NCBI RefSeq assembly: GCF_030268965.1
Contig: NZ_BSSE01000016.1
Coordinates: 62,001 to 126,000, forward strand
Direction of reading: 5' to 3'
DNA length: 64,000 bases
Source of the DNA: Microtetraspora sp. NBRC 16547
GTDB taxonomy: Bacteria; Actinomycetota; Actinomycetes; Streptosporangiales; Streptosporangiaceae
Positions within the stretch are counted from its first letter, which is position 1. Each line of letters begins with the position of its first letter. The position numbers were made by a program, and so were the translations under genes. The notes beneath the pieces were generated by a model. The model saw only the letters and a list, made by a program, of their open reading frames with translations. It was not told where the DNA came from and did no database searches. Of the stretch, positions 57,239 to 64,000 are shown one piece after another.

Positions 57239-60007
57239 ATGAGTGCGGGAATCCGGCAAACCGATGCAGAACTCCTGGACGCGGTGCGGGGCGGCAACGT
57301 GTCGGCCTACGCCGCGCTCTTCGATCGCCACGTGGCCGCGGCCCGCTCCCTGGCCGGCCAGATGGTCGAGGGGGACGTCGAGGGGGACGTCGAGGGGAAC
57401 ACGGAGGCCGAGGAGATCCTCTCCGAGACGTTCGCGGCCGTGCTCAACGTGATCAGGAGCGGCGGCGGCCCGGAATCGGCATTCCGTCTCTACCTCCTGA
57501 CGGCGCTCCGCCGCACGGCCGCGGGCGAGCAGGACGGGGACGAGCTCGGCACGCCCTACGTGGACCCGGCCTACGCCGGGCTGGAGCGCTCGCTGGTCGC
57601 CAGGGCGTACTTCTCGCTTCCGGAGCGGTGGCGGATGGTGCTGTGGCACACCGAAGTGGAGAACTGCGGCGCGGCCGAGATCGGCCCCATGCTCGGCCTC
57701 TCCGTGAAAGGCGTCGCGGCGCTCGCGTACCGGGCCCGCGAGGGGCTGCGCCAGGCGTTCCTGCAGATCCACCTCGACGGCGGGCCGCTTCCCGGCTGCC
57801 GGGCGATGACGGAGAAGATGGCGGCCTACGTTCGGGGCGGCCTCACCCGGCGCGAGACCCGCATGGTGGACGGGCACGTCGCCGACTGCGTCGACTGCCG
57901 GACCGTCTTCCTCGAACTCTCCGACGTCGTCCAGGGACTCCGGGTCGTCGTCGGGCCGCTCATCGCGGGGCCATTTCTCACCGGGTATCTCGCCGCGCTC
58001 CGCGGCGCCGCCGCCACTGGGCGCGGGGGACGGGCCGGCCTCGCTCGCTGGGTACGGCGGGTGCCCCTCGCGTACTGGGCCGTCGCGGGGGGCACGGCCG
58101 CGGCGGCGGCGGGCGGGCTGCTCCTGATCGACGCCATCACCGACGTCGTCACCGGCGGCGGGCATCCGGCCGCACAGGGCGTCCACGACGAGCGGGACGC
58201 GCACGGCGAAAGCGGCACTCGCGACGGTGTGCCAGACGGCGTGCCGGGCGGGCGCGGCGCAACCGGTGGGAACGGCGGTCATGACGGCCGCGCCCGGCCG
58301 CAGCCGGTGCCGTCTCCGCCGCCGATCTCTCCGCGCGTGATCTCCTCGCCGTTGCCCTCCGCGCTCGTGCCGTTCTCGCCCGGCCGGTCGCCGGGGGCGT
58401 CACCGGCGCGTCCTGCGGTGGTTCCGTCCCCTCCCGCCGCGGCGCCCTCGCCCTCGCCTTCACCCTCGCGATCGGCATCGCCTTCACCCTCACGATCGCC
58501 CTCGGGATCACCCTCGCGATCGGCATCGGGATCGGCTTCGCCGGAGCCGTCCGGCGGGACGGGCGACCTCGCGAAGGCGGCCCCGGAGCCGCCCGTCGAG
58601 CAGCCGCTGCTGTCCAGGAAGCCGGCTCAGGCGCCCGTCCCCAGGGTGGCGCGGCTCGCCGCGACCGTCGAGCCGGTCGGCGCGCTCGTGCGGGCCCGCC
58701 GGGGCATCGTCGCCGTACGGCTGCGCAACACAGGGAACGCCGCCTCCCAGGAGGTCGAGGCCGCGGTCGACCTGCCCCGTGGAGTCGTCCCGGCCGCCGC
58801 CGGAGGCAGTAAGGGGCGCGCCGCGGCCTCGGCCGAGACATCGGGCGGCTGGGCGTGCCGCACGAGCGGAAGGGGGGTGCGCTGCGCGCACGGCGCGCTC
58901 GCGGCGGGGGAGGCCACCTCGTTCTTCCTGCCGGTGACCGTGGCCGGGGACGCACCCGAGGATCGGGGCCCGGCGGTGCGGGTGCGGGCGGGCGCGCTGA
59001 AGGTGGCCGCGACCTCGGCCAAGGGGGTGCGCGCGTCCGGCGCCACCGCCCGCTTCGCCATCGACGGGCACGTGACCGGACAGGCTGTGGGGAGCACCCT
59101 GCTGGCCTGCCCGCCGAAGCGATCCACGTGCACGGAGAAGGTCCTGGTGGACCTCGACAAGGACCCTTCGACGCGGAGCTCCAGCTTCGCCCGCCTCGCT
59201 CTGCCCAGCAGCGGCCGGGTTCTCTGGGCCGGGCTCTACTGGTCGGCCGACGCTGAGGGGACCGCTCCTTCCGGGGACATCCGCGTCCGCGCGCCCCGCT
59301 CGCGGCACTACGTGACGGTGCACGCCGCCGAGGTGGCCCGGCGCACCCTTCCCTCGGGGACCGGCTACCTCGCTTTCGCCGACGTGACGCGGCTCGTCCG
59401 CGAGGGCGGGCCGAGCGGCGTGTGGTGGGTCGCGGACGCGTCCATCCGAACCGCTGCCGCAGGTTCCCAGGGCACTCCCGGGACTCCCGGCACCTCCGGA
59501 ACTCTCCCTTCCAAGGGCACGCCCGCCGCGAAGGCCGCGCCCGATTCCAAGGGCACGCCCGCCGCCAAGGCCGCGCCCGATTCCAAGACCGCGCCCGATC
59601 CCAAACGAACGTCCGATCCCAAGGCCGCGCCCGATCCCAAACGAACGTCCGATCCCAAGGCCACTCCACGCGCTTCCGCCGACCCGACGGGAAGCGCCGG
59701 GTCCGCCGGTCGGGCCGGATGGACGCTGGTCGTGGTCGCCTCCGACCCGCGACAGCCGTTCGGGCAGGCGGCGGTGCTGGAGACGGCGTCGCTGCTCCGG
59801 GGCGGGCGGCCGCTGAACGTCACGCTCGGCGGGCTGTCGGCCGGGGGACCGCGGGCACGGCTGGAGGTCCTGACCTGGCCGGGGAAGGCCGGGCCGCGGC
59901 GCGACTCGGTGACGCTGCGTGGCGAGAGCCCGGTGCTCAACATCCTGACCAGGAGGGACGCGTTGCTCTTCGGAATCGCCGCGATCAGCGTTCCGGCCCT
60001 GCCATGA
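57239..60007 (+). CDS. ECF sigma factor fused to zinc-finger anti-sigma, membrane helices and extracellular domain
   Basis: 922 residues; ATG at 57239 after GAGG. In order: sigma region 2 (about 8-92; DAELLDAVRGGNVSAYAALF, TEAEEILSETFAAVLNVI), interrupted by a duplicated VEGD unit; region 4 (about 125-178; LPERWRMVLWHTEVENCGAA, LGLSVKGVAALAYRAREGLR); a zinc-binding anti-sigma-like module with Cys187, His213, Cys217, Cys220 (GHVADCVDC); hydrophobic segments near 236-256 and 278-304; a Ser/Pro-rich linker to about 450; and a large exodomain. The latter has a DUF11-like part (VGALVRARRGIVAVRLRNTG, EVEAAVDLPRGVVPAAAG), a second part with GRVLWAGLYWSADAEG, and a Lys/Pro/Asp repeat insert. One polypeptide thus joins signal sensing, membrane anchoring, inhibition and transcription. 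Proteolytic release would be needed for the sigma part to act; this is inference from ECF biology. Confidence 0.88.
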   Translation: MSAGIRQTDAELLDAVRGGNVSAYAALFDRHVAAARSLAGQMVEGDVEGDVEGNTEAEEILSETFAAVLNVIRSGGGPESAFRLYLLTALRRTAAGEQDGDELGTPYVDPAYAGLERSLVARAYFSLPERWRMVLWHTEVENCGAAEIGPMLGLSVKGVAALAYRAREGLRQAFLQIHLDGGPLPGCRAMTEKMAAYVRGGLTRRETRMVDGHVADCVDCRTVFLELSDVVQGLRVVVGPLIAGPFLTGYLAALRGAAATGRGGRAGLARWVRRVPLAYWAVAGGTAAAAAGGLLLIDAITDVVTGGGHPAAQGVHDERDAHGESGTRDGVPDGVPGGRGATGGNGGHDGRARPQPVPSPPPISPRVISSPLPSALVPFSPGRSPGASPARPAVVPSPPAAAPSPSPSPSRSASPSPSRSPSGSPSRSASGSASPEPSGGTGDLAKAAPEPPVEQPLLSRKPAQAPVPRVARLAATVEPVGALVRARRGIVAVRLRNTGNAASQEVEAAVDLPRGVVPAAAGGSKGRAAASAETSGGWACRTSGRGVRCAHGALAAGEATSFFLPVTVAGDAPEDRGPAVRVRAGALKVAATSAKGVRASGATARFAIDGHVTGQAVGSTLLACPPKRSTCTEKVLVDLDKDPSTRSSSFARLALPSSGRVLWAGLYWSADAEGTAPSGDIRVRAPRSRHYVTVHAAEVARRTLPSGTGYLAFADVTRLVREGGPSGVWWVADASIRTAAAGSQGTPGTPGTSGTLPSKGTPAAKAAPDSKGTPAAKAAPDSKTAPDPKRTSDPKAAPDPKRTSDPKATPRASADPTGSAGSAGRAGWTLVVVASDPRQPFGQAAVLETASLLRGGRPLNVTLGGLSAGGPRARLEVLTWPGKAGPRRDSVTLRGESPVLNILTRRDALLFGIAAISVPALP

Positions 60008-60199
60008 CCCCCGCTTTATGTCGAATTGGGGGGAAGGCAAGACCAGGACAAACTGGTACGGTCTCCGTGAACGCCAAGGCATCGGGGCTGGGGCGCACGA
60101 GATCCCCATCGTGTCGGCGAGGCCTGAATCGTGGCGATTCACCCTCGCTGCTCCACCGGCTTGATTACCCTGAGAGCCACGTAGGAAGGGCGGTGTCGC

Positions 60200-61615
60200 G
60201 TGGATCGCTGCGCGTTGTTCGTTGACGCCGGCTACCTGCTGGCGGACGGCGCGCTGGCCGCGCACGGGACCCACCAGCGAGAGTCCGTCTCCTGGGACTA
60301 CCCCGGGCTCCTCCACATGCTCACCGGCCTCTGCCAGGAGCGCACCGGACTTCCGCTCCTCCGCTGCTACTGGTACGAGGCGACGGTCGAGGGGCGCCGG
60401 ACGACCGAGCATGACGCGCTGGCCGACCTGCCTGGCCTCAAGCTCCGCCTGGCCCGCATCCGCCCCGGTCGTCGTGAGGGCGTGGACGCCCAGGTGCACC
60501 GCGACCTGATGACGCTGGCGCGCAACAACGCGGTCTGCGACGCCGTGGTGCTCAGCGGCGACGAGGACCTCGCCCAGGTCGTCAGTGACGCGCAGGATCT
60601 CGGGATCCGGGTGACCGTCATCCACATCGCCGTCGAGGGCGGCTGGGCGGCCTCCCGCCCGCTGCGCCAGGAGTCCGACGACCTCATCGAGATCGGCGGC
60701 GTCCAGCTCCGGCCGTACACCACCCTGAGCGCGAGCGCCGATGCGGGGCCCGGCCACGCCAACGGGCAGCAGCCCGCCCTGAACGGCCAGCCCCTGCAGA
60801 ACGGCTTCGGGCAGCTCGTCAACGGCACACCCGCCAACGGCGGATCGGGTGGCGGCTCGGGTGGCGGCTCAAACAACGGCGCATTGGGCGGTGGGGCGTT
60901 GGGGGGCGGTCATGCCGCGCCCACCCCCTCTTCCGGCGCTTCGCACGCCGGACCGGCGCAGCCCGCGTACGCGGGTTACTCGCCGGATCCGCAGCCCGCG
61001 CAGCTTCCCGTGCCTGTCCCGACCCCGACTCCGGTGACCGCCGCACCACCCGCGCAGATGCCGATCTCGGCCCAGACGCCCCCGTCCACCCACGGCTCGC
61101 CGTCGGTGGCCCCACCGGCTCAGGTCTCGCCGACCCCGATCTCCTCGCTCGCCCCGGTGTCGCCGCCTCCGCTTCCCGCGCCGATCGCGTCGCCGCCCGC
61201 GCAGGTGTCACCCGCGAGCCCTTCCACGGCGCAGAACCAGCATTCCGGCAGCTCCACGAACTACTTCGCGCCATCGGCGAGCGCGTACCCGTCGCCCGGC
61301 CTGGTGCCGCTGGGGCCGTACACGGGACCGCAGCCCACCCCGCCTCCGTCGCACAGCGCGGGGACCACGACGACCCTCGCGGAGTCGGTGCAGGCGGCGC
61401 ACAAGGAGGGCTTCGACTTCGGTGAGTCCGTCGCCCGGGACGCTCCCGTCCTGTGGCTGGAGGCGGTGCTCGCCCGCAAGCCCCGGATGCCCTCCGACCT
61501 GGAGGCCCGGCTCCTCCAGGGCTCGTCCCTCCCGATCGACTTCCTCCTCCACGAGGAGGTCCGCCAGGCCCTCCGCCGCGGCTTCTGGGATGCCCTGGAG
61601 CGGGCGCGACGCTGA
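60200..61615 (+). CDS. NYN-domain protein with Pro-rich linker and conserved C-terminus
   Basis: 471 residues, GTG at 60200 after GGAAGGG. The N-terminal 170 residues form a PIN-like NYN domain: CALFVDAGYLLADGALAAHG (first Asp), YWYEATVEG, VDAQVHRDLMTLARNNAVCD and VVLSGDEDLAQVVSDAQDLG (acidic pair), which in related proteins binds metal and cleaves RNA. A Pro/Ala/Gly-rich linker (about 175-390) contains GGSGGGS-type repeats. The C-terminal 75 residues (EGFDFGESVARDAPVLWLEA, RKPRMPSDLEARLLQGSSLP) look conserved and helical. Likely an RNA-processing factor. It lies downstream of the sigma-fusion gene after 192 bp without a clear promoter or terminator. Confidence 0.88.
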   Translation: MDRCALFVDAGYLLADGALAAHGTHQRESVSWDYPGLLHMLTGLCQERTGLPLLRCYWYEATVEGRRTTEHDALADLPGLKLRLARIRPGRREGVDAQVHRDLMTLARNNAVCDAVVLSGDEDLAQVVSDAQDLGIRVTVIHIAVEGGWAASRPLRQESDDLIEIGGVQLRPYTTLSASADAGPGHANGQQPALNGQPLQNGFGQLVNGTPANGGSGGGSGGGSNNGALGGGALGGGHAAPTPSSGASHAGPAQPAYAGYSPDPQPAQLPVPVPTPTPVTAAPPAQMPISAQTPPSTHGSPSVAPPAQVSPTPISSLAPVSPPPLPAPIASPPAQVSPASPSTAQNQHSGSSTNYFAPSASAYPSPGLVPLGPYTGPQPTPPPSHSAGTTTTLAESVQAAHKEGFDFGESVARDAPVLWLEAVLARKPRMPSDLEARLLQGSSLPIDFLLHEEVRQALRRGFWDALERARR

Positions 61616-61650
61616 GCTGACCGACGAGCGAGTGGGCGGCGGTGAGGTGA

Positions 61651-62283
61651 CTACGACAGCGCGTCGAAGCCGGCTCTGAGGCGGCCGACACGATCGGCGA
61701 GGTCGGTCATGGGGCCGATGAGGGGGGTTTCGCCGTTCTTTCCGACGAGTTCACGTACCCGGTCCAGCTCGTCCTCGACGGCGCTGAGCCGGCGTGACAG
61801 TTCGGGCAGCACCTCGGCCTGGTCGGCGCCGTTGCCTTCCGGCAGTTCGGAGGTAAGCCGTTCGCGGAGGAGCGCGGCCTGTTCGGCGAGTCGCCGGTTC
61901 ATGTTGTGGAGCTCGACGAAGACGGCCACCTTCGCGCGCAGCACCCAGGGGTCGAAGGGCTTGGTCAGGTAGTCCACCGCTCCGGCGGCGTACCCCCGGA
62001 AGGCGTAGTCGGGGGCGCTGTCAACGACGGTCAGGAAGATGATCGGGATGTTGCGGGTGCGCTCGCGCCGCTTGATGTGGGCGGCGGTCTCGAAGCCATC
62101 CATTCCGGGCATCCGCACGTCGAGGAGGATGAGCGCGAACTCGGTGCCCAGCAGGGCCTTCAGCGCCTCCTCACCTGACCTGGCCCGGACGGGGATCAGG
62201 TCGAGTGAGCTGAGGATCGCCTCCAGGGCGATCAGGTTCTCTTCGCGGTCGTCGACAAGGAGGATCTTGGCGCGGTCCGACAT
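61651..62283 (-). CDS. Response regulator, receiver domain with coiled-coil C-terminus
   Basis: 210 residues. Receiver domain KILLVDDREENLIALEAILS, LILLDVRMPGMDGFETAAHI with Asp55, IIFLTVVDSAPDYAFRGYAA and YLTKPFD with Lys; beyond 120 a long helical coiled coil (FVELHNMNRRLAEQAALLRE, PELSRRLSAVEDELDRVREL) and no DNA-binding domain. It follows the hybrid kinase gene (3-bp gap) on the same strand, so both belong to one phosphorelay. Output is probably by protein contact. Confidence 0.93.
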   Translation of the reverse strand: MSDRAKILLVDDREENLIALEAILSSLDLIPVRARSGEEALKALLGTEFALILLDVRMPGMDGFETAAHIKRRERTRNIPIIFLTVVDSAPDYAFRGYAAGAVDYLTKPFDPWVLRAKVAVFVELHNMNRRLAEQAALLRERLTSELPEGNGADQAEVLPELSRRLSAVEDELDRVRELVGKNGETPLIGPMTDLADRVGRLRAGFDALS

Positions 62284-62286
62284 CGA

Positions 62287-64000
<1,714 letters not shown>

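Overview
The window is about 72 % GC, dense with genes using GTG/ATG starts and GGAGG-type ribosome sites, and carries conservon operons, several ECF sigma factors, DUF742/roadblock proteins and a purA-DUF3151-fba-DedA-pyrE neighbourhood. All of this fits a high-GC filamentous actinomycete; the gene families look most like Streptosporangiaceae (inference from remembered family distribution, not from a search). No prophage, integrase, insertion sequence or CRISPR array is visible, so I read it as chromosomal backbone with accessory patches.

Layout. 1-3.4 kb: partial ECF sigma gene, tRNA-Arg(ACG), a VOC protein and a small ORF. 2.1-6.1 kb: xylose catabolism, with a ROK repressor divergent from xylA-xylB and a palindromic operator between them. 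6.2-13.4 kb: a DUF998 membrane protein, then two conservons pointing at each other, a minimal cvnA-cvnC pair on the plus strand and a full cvnA-B-C-D operon on the minus strand. 13.5-20 kb: SDR, acyltransferase-3, NfeD-like plus flotillin, an ECF sigma with a membrane partner, and a truncated ATPase. 20.2-30.8 kb: an ankyrin-repeat protein and a cell-surface polysaccharide region (CgeB/GT2 fusion, WecB, GT4, WecC, GT4, DUF4434 exoprotein) that would make UDP-ManNAcA and polymerise or attach it. 31-38 kb: a Nudix-type regulator, a MacB-like ABC exporter with adaptor and lipoprotein, a divergent OmpR/HK pair, YnfA and GNAT. 38-45.5 kb: HisC-like aminotransferase, EamA exporter, an unfamiliar winged-helix regulator, a MurA paralogue, purC and purD. 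46-51 kb: CorA, an AAA ATPase behind an AT-rich palindrome, TetR, P450 and ferredoxin. 51-57 kb: GDPD, purA, DUF3151, fba, DedA, a small membrane protein and pyrE. 57.2-64 kb: a 922-residue sigma factor/zinc-finger anti-sigma/membrane/exodomain fusion, a NYN-domain protein, a response regulator and a partial hybrid kinase.

Two themes stand out. First, membrane-linked signalling is unusually concentrated here: three ECF-type sigma genes (one fused to its own apparent anti-sigma and sensor), two conservons, one OmpR pair and one hybrid kinase/REC pair. Second, short tandem repeats are everywhere. Inside genes the units are 12, 18 or 27 bp and keep frame (ROK, xylB, cvnA, acyltransferase, the sigma fusion); between genes they are 7, 15, 21 or 44 bp, and twice they duplicate a gene's 3' end together with its stop codon.

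The best candidates for undescribed biology are the sigma fusion at 57.2-60.0 kb, the MurA paralogue with its unusual neighbouring regulator at 40.4-43.2 kb, the reduced conservon facing a complete one, and the ATPase gene behind a 39-bp palindrome at 47.25 kb.
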